NCBI GenBank assembly: GCA_022448645.1
Contig: JAKVBZ010000028.1
Span: forward strand, 6,771-55,171
DNA: 48,401 nucleotides
Direction: 5' to 3'
Source of the DNA: Pirellulaceae bacterium
GTDB taxonomy: Bacteria > Planctomycetota > Planctomycetia > Pirellulales > Pirellulaceae
Position 1 is the stretch's first letter. Each line of letters begins with the position of its first letter. The notes beneath the pieces are model-generated. The model was not told the DNA's origin and made no database searches. It was given only the letters and a program-made list of their open reading frames with translations. Position numbers and translations under genes: made by a program. Shown piece after piece: positions 8,402 to 17,118 of this stretch.

Positions 8402-8576
8402 AGGGGGAAAGTCTTTCCAGTTGCAAAGTCAAAGCGAAAATTGGTCGTGGGACGGCTGCGTCAATATATCGTGTAATCAGCTGGTTGTCAGCCGTCGAAG
8501 TCAGGCATAGACCGGCGGGAACCTTAGGGAGTACACTGGTATCCAACTTTGATTCTTATGCGATGGAAAGAAAAAT

Positions 8577-10253
8577 ATGGATATGGAAAAACTAGTGTCG
8601 CTATGTAAGCGGCGTGGATTCTTGTTTCAATCCAGCGAAATTTATGGTGGCCTGAACGGTTTTTGGGATTATGGGCCATTGGGTGTGGAACTGAAGCGGA
8701 ATGTGAAGGAGGCGTGGTGGCGCGATATGGTCACCAGCCACAATGAATTAGATGTCGTTTCGGGCGCGCCTGCCTCCTACGAAATGGTCGGGTTAGATTG
8801 CACGATCATCATGCATCCACAAGTATGGAAATGTAGCGGGCACTATGATTTGTTCGTTGACAAGATGGTCGATTGTCGGCAGACAAAGAAACGATTTCGT
8901 CTCGATCAACTTCGCGGTCGCTGGATGCAGTTAAAACCTGAATGGGAAGACAGATCCAAGAATAAATTTTCTGCAGAACAAATCGAACACATCACGCAAT
9001 ATGAGCGATTATTTGTTGCTACCGATGTAGAAGATCCGGACCAGGCAGTTGACAGCACGGTGGCGCGTGCCTGTGAAGTGTTTAGCGTACGCAAGAAATA
9101 TGCAGATGATGTGTTTCAGTGGCAAGAAGGATTGGTTCAGTTCACGCCAGACGACGACGTAAGCAGCGTGGTTGCGCCGGGCGCTTCGGAACCAGGTACA
9201 CTGACGGAACCTCGTGATTTCAATCTCATGTTCAAGACGATTGTCGGCGCATTGGGAGGTGAAGATGACGCAGCTTTCTTGCGACCAGAAACGGCTCAAG
9301 GCATCTTCGTAAACTTCAAAAACGTTGTCGACAGTACACGAGTCAAGATACCATTCGGCGTGGCACAAGTCGGTAAGAGTTTCCGAAATGAGATCACCCC
9401 ACGAAACTTTACCTTTCGTTCTCGCGAGTTTGAGCAGATGGAGATTGAGTTTTTCTGTCATCCCGATGCATCGCGTGAATGGTACCAGTACTGGCGCGAT
9501 CGTCGATTTCAATGGTATGTTGACCTGGGTCTGGCCGGTGACCGCCTGCGATTACGAGATCACGAAGCTGACGAGTTGAGTCATTATTCGACTGGTACCG
9601 GAGATATTGAATATGCTTTTCCGTTTTTGCCGCCCGGAGAATTTGGCGAACTCGAAGGAATTGCTCATCGAGGCGATTTTGACTTGCGTAGCCACATGGA
9701 GGGAAAACTTGATCCCAATACAAATCCTTTGCAGCTCGAAGTCGATGGAAACGGGCAACCTAAATGGCGAGGCAGTGGGAAAGATTTGACGTATCGCGAC
9801 GAAAGTACGAATGACCGATTTGTACCTCATGTGATCGAACCCTCTGCTGGTGCAGATCGGGCAACGTTGGCTTACCTTTGCGAAGCCTATACGGAGGATG
9901 AAGCGCCTGATGACAAAGGAAAAATGCAAACGCGAGTGGTGATGAAACTTCACCCCCGTTTGGCTCCTATCAAAGCGGCAGTTTTTCCTCTGGTGAAAAA
10001 AGATGGAATGCCCGATGTGGCCCGAGAAGTCTATAGCACGCTAAAACCTCATTTCACCGTCTTTTACGATGAAAAAGGTGCTGTGGGACGTCGCTACCGC
10101 CGCCAGGACGAAGCTGGTACGCCGTATTGCATTACCGTGGATGGTCAGACCTTGGAGGATCGCACGGTGACCATCCGTGATCGAGATTCTCTCGAACAGG
10201 TTCGGGTGCCGATTGACGGAGTCGAACAGGAACTTCGTGACAGGCTGGCTTGA
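8577..10253 (+). CDS. glyQS: Glycyl-tRNA synthetase, homodimeric class II type
   Basis: A 558-aa enzyme that charges tRNA-Gly in the cytoplasm. The N-terminus LVSLCKRRGFLFQSSEIYGG...GFWDYGPLGVELKRN is typical of the alpha2 (eukaryote/Gram-positive/Thermus-like) form rather than the alpha2beta2 form. Class II motif 2 is seen as FRNEITPRNFTFRSREFEQME, and motif 3 lies in the GIAHRGDFDL region. The C-terminal anticodon-binding domain (about residues 440-558) includes PRLAPIKAAVFPL and ends with the D-R-D-S-x-E-Q pattern of these enzymes. The ATG at 8577 is taken as start; an ATG two codons later is possible and the Shine-Dalgarno is weak (GGAAAG). Single gene, convergent with the ABC permease. 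Confidence 0.95.
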   Translation: MDMEKLVSLCKRRGFLFQSSEIYGGLNGFWDYGPLGVELKRNVKEAWWRDMVTSHNELDVVSGAPASYEMVGLDCTIIMHPQVWKCSGHYDLFVDKMVDCRQTKKRFRLDQLRGRWMQLKPEWEDRSKNKFSAEQIEHITQYERLFVATDVEDPDQAVDSTVARACEVFSVRKKYADDVFQWQEGLVQFTPDDDVSSVVAPGASEPGTLTEPRDFNLMFKTIVGALGGEDDAAFLRPETAQGIFVNFKNVVDSTRVKIPFGVAQVGKSFRNEITPRNFTFRSREFEQMEIEFFCHPDASREWYQYWRDRRFQWYVDLGLAGDRLRLRDHEADELSHYSTGTGDIEYAFPFLPPGEFGELEGIAHRGDFDLRSHMEGKLDPNTNPLQLEVDGNGQPKWRGSGKDLTYRDESTNDRFVPHVIEPSAGADRATLAYLCEAYTEDEAPDDKGKMQTRVVMKLHPRLAPIKAAVFPLVKKDGMPDVAREVYSTLKPHFTVFYDEKGAVGRRYRRQDEAGTPYCITVDGQTLEDRTVTIRDRDSLEQVRVPIDGVEQELRDRLA

Positions 10254-10326
10254 ACTGACACCGTGCAGCTGTGTGGCTGTTGATCCACTTGTTTGACGGT
10301 ACGCCATTACTGCATCAACGCTGCAT

Positions 10327-13300
10327 CTATTCGTTGCGAAGCGCTGTTAACAACGGAGTTTGGATCACAGCCCGGACCGCTAACAGACCACCTGCCAGTC
10401 CCGCCAAAAGCACCACGCTCAACAGTGTGATGAGGTCCGTCCACGGAATGGACGCACCTCCCAACAGCCAGTGAGGTAGGACGGCCATGGCAGCAGCAGC
10501 CACTCCAGCCAGCCATCCCAGCAACATGAGGTTCGTGTTCTCGAAGAGGACCAGTGATATCAGACGTGTATCGCGAAAGCCACTTGCCCGCATTACGGCT
10601 AGTTCACCGTTTCGTTCTAAAACATTGCGTAGCTGAACGGTTGCCAAGCCAACCGTTCCCAACAGCAGTCCCAGGGCTCCCAGGCTCTGAAACGTCGACA
10701 AGTATGTGTTTTGCACTGCCAAAAGGTTTTGCAATACGAGCGGTGCTGGCTGCATGTCCAATCCTTGATCACTCAGTTTGTTTTCCAGTAATCGACTTAA
10801 TGCTTCCACGTGTTCCTGATTGGCGTCGTTAACTTGCGTCAAGAAGAAATGAAAGCCTCCGATGTCGGGAAACTGCTGCTGGAATGTCTTTGCTGAGATC
10901 ATGAGTTTGCCTTGCAGGATGCTGTTGGAGAGCAAGCCCACGATACGATATGTGATCTGCCGTCCGTCTTCATGGTCCAGGGTGAATGTTGTTCCTGCGC
11001 CGCTCATCATAAAAAGGTGCATGCTGTACATGGCAGTGTTTTTGTCGAGTACGACTGGAACTGCTCCATCCTCGAATTCTCTTTCCAACAGCAACCATGG
11101 ATTCTGCAATTCAGCGTCCGTTTCTGCCATCGATTCTGCCCAACGGAAGCCGGACGCACCTGAATCTGCATTCATGGCAAGTTGTCCCAGCAACGGTGGA
11201 ACTCCCAGGATGCTAGGTCGTTTTGGTTGAAACAGATTCAAGCAGCTGGCGTCGTCGCCTGCATTGAGTGCAAAGGCAACGGTGGTGGAATCCTCTAACA
11301 ACTGTACGGCTGTGTCGCCGATCAACCCAGCCTCCAGACGACCTTGCGACGTGTTGAGGTCGGCGTGGATGGATTGGTCACTCGTTCCAACCAGTGCGAA
11401 ACCTCCCGTACCCTGCAGCGAAGGTTCCAGATGAAAGCAGCTGATGGCGCCGATCAAAAATACCGCACAGGCGACCAGTCCGATGGTCAGTGCACTACGA
11501 CCAGGACGTCGTGACGTATTGCTGGAAGCCAAGCTTATCAATGTCCACCCGGTTCTTGTATGTGATATCTTTGCCATGGAGCGAAAACGACGGGAATATC
11601 CTATTAAGCAGGCCGTCAATACACATGCACCACAGCCAAAGAAACAACCGGCTTGAGCTTCGCCTGACAAGGTGGCGCCCAAACCGATCAAAGCCACTGC
11701 GAGAAAAATGAGAATCAGCCATCCATATTTGCTGATGGCCGTGGGTTCAGTTCCCATGGTTGGATCGGGCTCTGGTTGGCCGGCCAGCATCCCACGCACG
11801 GGTTGTCTGCTGAATCCTCGTAGAGACCAGGTCATGGACAGCACGGCGGCCATCATGCTGGTCAAGCCTCCCATCCATAGGCTGTTGACAGAAACGTGTA
11901 ATTCAAGAAAAGGTGTCACCACGGCATCCAGCCACAGCGTGCGCAGACCGACTAGCATCAACCAGGCGTACGTGACGCCTGCGATGATTCCCATGACAGT
12001 TCCTGCCAAAGCTACCAGTAACGATTCACTGGTCAACAACAGGGTGATTTGTCGTTGGTTCCAACCCAGGGCAAAAAGCAAACCAATTTCTCGCGCTCGT
12101 TGGCCCATTCCTAGACGGAACAGGAGCACGACCAGCATGAGTGCTGCAGCAATCAGAAAGAAACTGAATCCAAGGAATAGTCCGCTAAAGGATGTTGTGC
12201 CGGTTGCAGCTTGTAAGCCTTGACGTCTCACGGCAAGGAATTGCATCCCGGGATGCAGATCCGCTGCGCGGATGGCTTCCAGTACTTCGTTAGCGAACGC
12301 GTGAACGACTTCGTCTGAGGGTCTTGCCGAGTCTGTCTTCGTTTGGCGAAACTTATCTAGCGGAATACGGTATGCCGTCGTGGTACCGAAACGTTCTGTT
12401 CCCCAAAGTTCCTTGCCGGTTGTCCGAGAGACAAAGGCCTTAGGGGTACCACGAAAATAGTCCCAATAATCGTCGTCTGCAGGTTGAACACGGCTTTGGT
12501 CAAAGGGAAACGGAGGATCCCAATCGGCGATCGAATCGCGATCAGTAAATCCTTCAACTTCTGGGGTGAGATGCGGATCGTTAGCTAAGGTAGGAGGATG
12601 GTGGAAGACAGCCGAGTCGTCTGCGCGAAATGGTCGGGTGGGCCGTGTGACTTCAACGATCTCTCGGACCTTGAACGAAGCAGAGGTTTCCTCGAATTTG
12701 CCATGCGTCGTTTCCGGCACGAAGTATACCAGTTCGACACGTTCTCCGACCGTGACACCCAATTGGGCGGCGGTCCAACGATTCAACACAATCTCATCGG
12801 AAGCCAGATCTGTAATCGGTTCGCCGTTTGCCGAGACGATAGGTCCCAACGGCAATTTGGAATCGATGGCAGTAATGGTTGAGTAAGGAATCTCCCGCCT
12901 GATTTCTGTAGCATTGTTGTTTTCATTTTTGTCCTGAAGGTCCGCAGACTCAGGCGAGGCAGGCGACGTTGATCCAACGTGGCGTATCGTATTGGCCAAG
13001 TACGTGAGAGCGGTTTGTGCATTTAGCGGAGCCAACAGACTTGTCAGTACCCGGTCGACGGCCGGTGTGATCAGCATACGGTCCGAAGTGATCTGGACGT
13101 ACTCGAATCCTACGATTTCTTCGGTTCCCGATTGTGGACGATAGGGCTGGCGCACATGTTCGATCCGAAATCCATAATCTTTTAAGGTCGGACGCAGCCA
13201 CGTTTGCAGATGCTTTGTGGAAGTAGCATCGTCTGCATCGTTCTTAGTTCTGGTCGACGTGACCAGGATCGCGTTCGCTTTACCTTTCTGATCCAGTCCC

Positions 13301-13971
13301 TTGCCGATCGTCGCCATGTGGACGAATGCGTTAAGTGGTAAGTGTTGTGTGGGGTTCAATCCAAACCTCGCCAAACCCTGGGCCGGAATGATTTCTTTGA
13401 CGGTGAGCCCAGCCACGCTGCGAATGGTGTCGACTTTGTGTCCAAAGGGGCTGTCGCTGGGAATCTGATTTAATTTTGGCAAACGGGCAATGACCTGATC
13501 CCCCACCGATACGCCCAGTTCGGTTGCGAGTGGTTCGTTCAGCACGATCTCGTTGTGTTCCGGGAGAGATGTGGGACCACCATCCCCCAAATGTTCATAT
13601 GTTTCTGTTAGCCCCCAAATCAAAACGCCGTTCGCGCGTCCGGAGTGGACGTCGTTCGGATTCGTTTGCCGTTGCATGGTGACTTGCAACAAGAACGCCG
13701 GGTAGGCTCCCGAGTATTGCTCGGCAAACTGGCTGTTGGCCGCTAGTTCGTCAGCGAGATCTGCACGAAAAAAACGATTGGCCATCACGATGTGATCGAT
13801 GTTCCCCAAACGTGACAGAATGAGGTCACGTAAGCTACCCCGCATCGAATCGCCGACGATGAACGCGCCAGTCAGCACGGCTGAGGCAGCGGCGACCGCT
13901 AAGGCGACTGACAGGTTGATTCGCCAATTGTGTCGGACTGAACGAATGACGAGATGGCGGATGGCAAACAT
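10327..13971 (-). CDS. Giant FtsX/MacB-type ABC transporter permease (1214 aa)
   Basis: The protein opens with a basic segment and a first membrane span (about residues 17-40, ending GAFIVGDSMRGSL), as in MacB/LolC-type permeases. A long extracytoplasmic region with the periplasmic-core character follows (about 45-590). A first FtsX domain with three spans lies at about 595-720 (RAREIGLLFALG motif), further spans at about 745-790, a second initial span near 825-850, a second soluble region, and a C-terminal FtsX domain at about 1080-1214 (RNGELAVMRASG). This is the arrangement of two LolC-like units fused. Such permeases do not move small solutes through a channel; they use ATP to drive envelope work or lipoprotein/peptide release. 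The ATPase gene lies immediately upstream, 84 bases away. Confidence 0.88.
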   Translation of the reverse strand: MFAIRHLVIRSVRHNWRINLSVALAVAAASAVLTGAFIVGDSMRGSLRDLILSRLGNIDHIVMANRFFRADLADELAANSQFAEQYSGAYPAFLLQVTMQRQTNPNDVHSGRANGVLIWGLTETYEHLGDGGPTSLPEHNEIVLNEPLATELGVSVGDQVIARLPKLNQIPSDSPFGHKVDTIRSVAGLTVKEIIPAQGLARFGLNPTQHLPLNAFVHMATIGKGLDQKGKANAILVTSTRTKNDADDATSTKHLQTWLRPTLKDYGFRIEHVRQPYRPQSGTEEIVGFEYVQITSDRMLITPAVDRVLTSLLAPLNAQTALTYLANTIRHVGSTSPASPESADLQDKNENNNATEIRREIPYSTITAIDSKLPLGPIVSANGEPITDLASDEIVLNRWTAAQLGVTVGERVELVYFVPETTHGKFEETSASFKVREIVEVTRPTRPFRADDSAVFHHPPTLANDPHLTPEVEGFTDRDSIADWDPPFPFDQSRVQPADDDYWDYFRGTPKAFVSRTTGKELWGTERFGTTTAYRIPLDKFRQTKTDSARPSDEVVHAFANEVLEAIRAADLHPGMQFLAVRRQGLQAATGTTSFSGLFLGFSFFLIAAALMLVVLLFRLGMGQRAREIGLLFALGWNQRQITLLLTSESLLVALAGTVMGIIAGVTYAWLMLVGLRTLWLDAVVTPFLELHVSVNSLWMGGLTSMMAAVLSMTWSLRGFSRQPVRGMLAGQPEPDPTMGTEPTAISKYGWLILIFLAVALIGLGATLSGEAQAGCFFGCGACVLTACLIGYSRRFRSMAKISHTRTGWTLISLASSNTSRRPGRSALTIGLVACAVFLIGAISCFHLEPSLQGTGGFALVGTSDQSIHADLNTSQGRLEAGLIGDTAVQLLEDSTTVAFALNAGDDASCLNLFQPKRPSILGVPPLLGQLAMNADSGASGFRWAESMAETDAELQNPWLLLEREFEDGAVPVVLDKNTAMYSMHLFMMSGAGTTFTLDHEDGRQITYRIVGLLSNSILQGKLMISAKTFQQQFPDIGGFHFFLTQVNDANQEHVEALSRLLENKLSDQGLDMQPAPLVLQNLLAVQNTYLSTFQSLGALGLLLGTVGLATVQLRNVLERNGELAVMRASGFRDTRLISLVLFENTNLMLLGWLAGVAAAAMAVLPHWLLGGASIPWTDLITLLSVVLLAGLAGGLLAVRAVIQTPLLTALRNE

Positions 13972-14055
13972 GGTCGATGGATGAAGTTGCGTTTCTGACA
14001 GCGGTTTTAAATTCCTGGATACGGCTTTCGAAGGCTGTCGCTCACAAAATACACT

Positions 14056-14730
14056 TTATCCGAGTTGTCCTTCGAGTAGTTCTGATTGGCGGTCCAACAT
14101 GTTGGCGACATCCCGGCAATGAGTTACCAGGATGAGCATTTTTCTCTGCTGTTCGTGAGCGAGCACGTCCAACAACATTTCTGTAATCATCACAGCGTTT
14201 CGCTGGTCGAGGTTTCCGGTAGGTTCGTCTGCGAGTAGTAAATCGGGTTCCTGGATCAATGCCCGTGCGACCGCAACTCGTTGTCTTTCACCGCCAGAGA
14301 GTTCTGCCGGCCGATGTTCGAGTCGGTCTGATAAACCCACTCGCCCCAACAAATCGGTGGCACGCTGTGTATCCTGGGGATTGGCTGAGCCATTCGCCAG
14401 CAGCGGTACTAACACATTTTCCAACGCAGACAGTTGAGGCAACAGAAAATGCTCTTGGAAAATGAATCCAATATGCTTTCCACGAAAATCTGCTAAGGAC
14501 GATCCTGCCAGCTGAAAAGGATCTTGGTCTCGAATCAGGACCTGACCGGACGTCGGTTGGTCAAGTGTACCGAGTATATGCAGCAACGTACTTTTTCCCG
14601 AACCACTGGGTCCGACGATCGCCAGGTTGTCTCCACGGTTTAATTCCAGAGAAACGCCACGCAAAATCTGCAGCGGATCGCCCCGAGTTGCAAACTCTTT
14701 CGTTACACTGTCGACAAGCAGGTCCGGCAT
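14056..14730 (-). CDS. ABC transporter ATP-binding protein, LolD/MacB family
   Basis: A 224-aa ATPase (ATG at 14730; a GTG two codons earlier is possible, and GGGAA lies 8 bases before the ATG). All motor motifs are intact: Walker [10 protein letters not shown] at 40-48, Q-loop FIFQEH, signature [14 protein letters not shown] at about 141-154, Walker [13 protein letters not shown] and the switch histidine in THCRD. The [10 protein letters not shown] and EPTGNLD forms are those of the LolD/MacB/FtsE group, which pairs with FtsX-like permeases, and indeed the permease gene follows. It energises the giant permease from the cytoplasmic side. The gene sits 21 bases downstream of the prenyltransferase-repeat gene, so the three probably form one operon. 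Confidence 0.93.
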   Translation of the reverse strand: MPDLLVDSVTKEFATRGDPLQILRGVSLELNRGDNLAIVGPSGSGKSTLLHILGTLDQPTSGQVLIRDQDPFQLAGSSLADFRGKHIGFIFQEHFLLPQLSALENVLVPLLANGSANPQDTQRATDLLGRVGLSDRLEHRPAELSGGERQRVAVARALIQEPDLLLADEPTGNLDQRNAVMITEMLLDVLAHEQQRKMLILVTHCRDVANMLDRQSELLEGQLG

Positions 14731-14751
14731 GTACACGATTCCCGATGAAAG

Positions 14752-15687
14752 TTATTCAAGGTTGGACAAAAGCGCCCATGCGCCCAGACCGTAAAACGAG
14801 TACTCAACATCTTCGACATGGTCCCAAACAGCTCCACGAAATCCACCCTGATCAGCTTCCAGTGATTTTACGTAACTCAGCGCCGCTTTGACATCTAGTT
14901 CGTCGATGGCTCCCACTTGTACCAAGGTCAGCACTCCCGTAAAGGTACTCAACAGATCGGCGATGGGAATCCGTGTGTTGGCCCGTAGGCCACCTTCGTC
15001 AGTTTGCATCTCCAATAAGAATTCGGCGGTGTTTTGGTTCAGGTTGGCATTGGTCCTGTCAAGAATATGAAGGGTAGCCATGGCGGCAGCCGTCGGGTTT
15101 GTTGCGGCCCGTTTTTGTACTCGGATTTCCCGGAATCCACCGTTGGGATCCCGTTGGGATTGTAGGAACTCCTCGATTTTCTCAGGAGCAGGTACGGGCC
15201 GTTCGAGCAGCTGCAGGCAGACGACCGCGAGGAATGTGTGGTAGGTACTGCTGGCGGCTCCTTCATCGGTTTTGGCGTAACCTCCATCGTCCCTTCGCAA
15301 ACGCTCAAGTTCCGTTGCCACGTTTGTTTGCCAGTCTGTGGACTTAGCGGAAAAGACATCTTCGCCCGTTGCCATTTCTAACAATTTCGCACTGTAGATC
15401 AGTGAAAAGAAGTCAACGATTGCCGCCTTTCCCGCGGCACGATCTTGTAGGAATTGGCTGGCCTTGGTCGTGGTAGCCGAATCGAGTTCGCCCAGCACGG
15501 CTAGACCGCGGAGTGCGAAACTGGAATAGTACAAATCCCCTTGGCCGTCCCGTCCGCAGAACCCACCGTCGGCGCACTGTTGTTGGCGGATGTATGCGGC
15601 ATGACGTCCTCTCCAGCTGGGTGTGGATCCTTCCAAACCACGTGAGATGCGGGCGGTAAGTTCGATCAGATAAGGGACTTTCGACAT
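14752..15687 (-). CDS. Prenyltransferase/terpene-cyclase-type alpha-toroid repeat protein
   Basis: A 311-aa protein built of repeats of the prenyltransferase/squalene-oxidase type: QQQCADGGFCGRDGQGDLYYS, LRRDDGGYAKTDEGAASSTYH, SQRDPNGGFREI, MQTDEGGLRANTRIP and LEADQGGFRGAVWDHVEDVEYS. The last contains a D-x-x-x-D-V-E-Y-S ending close to the zinc-binding part of protein geranylgeranyltransferase beta subunits. Each repeat is a helix pair with a QxxxGGF-like turn, stacking into an alpha-toroid. No signal peptide is seen, so it should be cytoplasmic. Bacteria have no Rab-type substrates, so protein prenylation is not implied. The ATG at 15687 is chosen over a TTG at 15720; neither has a Shine-Dalgarno. 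It begins an operon with the LolD-like ATPase and permease. Confidence 0.85.
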   Translation of the reverse strand: MSKVPYLIELTARISRGLEGSTPSWRGRHAAYIRQQQCADGGFCGRDGQGDLYYSSFALRGLAVLGELDSATTTKASQFLQDRAAGKAAIVDFFSLIYSAKLLEMATGEDVFSAKSTDWQTNVATELERLRRDDGGYAKTDEGAASSTYHTFLAVVCLQLLERPVPAPEKIEEFLQSQRDPNGGFREIRVQKRAATNPTAAAMATLHILDRTNANLNQNTAEFLLEMQTDEGGLRANTRIPIADLLSTFTGVLTLVQVGAIDELDVKAALSYVKSLEADQGGFRGAVWDHVEDVEYSFYGLGAWALLSNLE

Positions 15688-16062
15688 GGCGGTAAATGTT
15701 GAGGTCGGAATATTACTCAACGCTTTGATGTGATGTTGTGCTTGTCAGAAGTATGGGTGGGCTCAGCGTGATGGTGTCAACGTTACGTCAAACACACGTC
15801 ACCAAATGGATTTACAATAAGACCACAAGTCTCTCCGCGAATCGTATGTTGCGAAAAATCGTTATCCACTGCTGAGGGTTCTCGTTGGATGACTTTTCCA
15901 TTTGCGATCTAGTATCCACCAACTTGGGCGCAATTTGTGTTCACTGGGATCCGCATCAGTCACCTGCTTGCACTCACACCGGATGGTTTATGCGTTAGCG
16001 CTACCATTTTGCTTAACGACGTCCGGAGTAACCCTCCGAACTTTCTGTCAATCCCGTCAGTT
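15688..16062. other. Gap between thioesterase and prenyltransferase-repeat genes
   Basis: About 370 bases with no gene that I can support. A 97-codon plus-strand frame (15937-16230) is antisense to the thioesterase over half its length and has no features. The part next to 15687 should contain the promoter of the ABC operon. Confidence 0.45.
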
Positions 16063-16482
16063 TCACGGCATCACCTGAGACAGTTTCTGGCGAAATCCGT
16101 CGGGTATAGGAATCGTTCGAGGTGGCTGATTGGATTCTATCCGACAACATACTGCAACGACTTTGCCACGAGCCACATGACGGCCTTGGCAACGAAAGGC
16201 AAATTGATAGGTGATGCTCGACGTACCTAGCTTTACCACGCTGAGTTCCACGTCGACGAGGTCTTCGAATTTTACGGCAGACTGATAATCGCACGAAGTG
16301 TGGACTCGAGGCCAACTGACGAATCCGCCGCCGTCGGCTTGCATGACGGACTCGCCGCAATGGCGCAAGAACTCGTGTTCGATTTCTTCCATCCAATCAT
16401 AGAAGGTGGAAAAATGAACAATTCCGGCCGCATCGGTGTCGCGGAATTCCACTCGACGTGACGAAGAGAAAGAGGCAGCCAT
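16063..16482 (-). CDS. Acyl-CoA thioesterase, 4HBT/YbgC-like hotdog protein
   Basis: A 139-aa single hotdog-domain protein. The N-terminus VEFRDTDAAGIVHFSTFYDWMEEIEHEFLR carries the 4-hydroxybenzoyl-CoA thioesterase signature, with D17 as the catalytic aspartate before A-G-I-V, followed by the long central helix. Later strands (YQSAVKFEDLVDVELSV; TYQFAFRC) fit the family. Members hydrolyse short-chain or aromatic acyl-CoA thioesters; in some bacteria (YbgC) the gene sits with tol-pal, but not here. Cytoplasmic, monocistronic. Substrate is not predictable. Confidence 0.88.
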   Translation of the reverse strand: MAASFSSSRRVEFRDTDAAGIVHFSTFYDWMEEIEHEFLRHCGESVMQADGGGFVSWPRVHTSCDYQSAVKFEDLVDVELSVVKLGTSSITYQFAFRCQGRHVARGKVVAVCCRIESNQPPRTIPIPDGFRQKLSQVMP

Positions 16483-16673
16483 GGGGGCCTTTCCAAACGT
16501 CCAGGGTGGTTACACTAGGCTCTCTGGAACCAAATCGACAGAGTTGACCTTTTCGCACCTACCGGAAACTGGCCACGTATTTAGTGCGCGAGAAATCTTT
16601 TTCCTCGAAGCCCCAGTCGATCGCCTACGTCTTACGATTGTCAATCAGTCGACGATGAATCAAGGGGAAATAT

Positions 16674-16940
16674 TTATTCACCCACGTAAGACAAGAGCCC
16701 CATAAAACGGGCCCGTTTGATCGCTTTGGTGACTGCGTGCTGACTCACAGCCGTGCAACCGGTCTTGCGTTGACCTACGATTTTGCCGTGACGATTTACC
16801 AGTTTCTTTAACAGATCGACGTCCTTGTAATCGACGTACATCGGCCGCGGCCGCACACCATCCACATAGATCGGATCTTTTTTAGGTGTCCGTGTTTTCG
16901 TTTTATTGCGTTTGCGATGTCGGGGAGGTGGACCTGGCAT
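16674..16940 (-). CDS. rpsR: 30S ribosomal protein S18
   Basis: An 88-aa basic protein with the S18 core: [19 protein letters not shown], then [26 protein letters not shown], the conserved rRNA- and S6-binding region. The N-terminal 30 residues are extra-basic ([15 protein letters not shown]) as in planctomycete homologues. In many bacteria rpsR lies with rpsF, ssb and rplI; none of these is adjacent here, so the operon is broken in this lineage or copy. A cysteine at position 62 occurs outside a CxxC pair, so this looks like a zinc-free form. Confidence 0.95.
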   Translation of the reverse strand: MPGPPPRHRKRNKTKTRTPKKDPIYVDGVRPRPMYVDYKDVDLLKKLVNRHGKIVGQRKTGCTAVSQHAVTKAIKRARFMGLLSYVGE

Positions 16941-17118
16941 ACTTATCCCATCACAGAAATCAAATTAATTGCGTCGATGAATTGAGGAAGCCCAGTATTT
17001 TAGCATTTTTGCGGAGGAAAACAACCCAACTCCATGGGAAGCGTGCCTCCATTTTGGGTCCCAGATAACTGGGGAAGTTTGGCGGTGGTCGGACATGCGG
17101 ACATTCTGCACAAAACCC

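Noticed and set aside
9009..9512. 167-codon minus-strand frame inside the glycyl-tRNA synthetase gene
   Set aside because: It is antisense to conserved class II synthetase motifs and has no domain or ribosome binding site.
11672..12223. 183-codon plus-strand frame in the ABC permease gene
   Set aside because: Composition is rich in R, P and S as expected from antisense to membrane spans; the permease reading has clear FtsX motifs.
16436..16705. 89-codon plus-strand frame between the thioesterase and rpsR
   Set aside because: Overlaps both ends of real genes on the other strand and has no domain.
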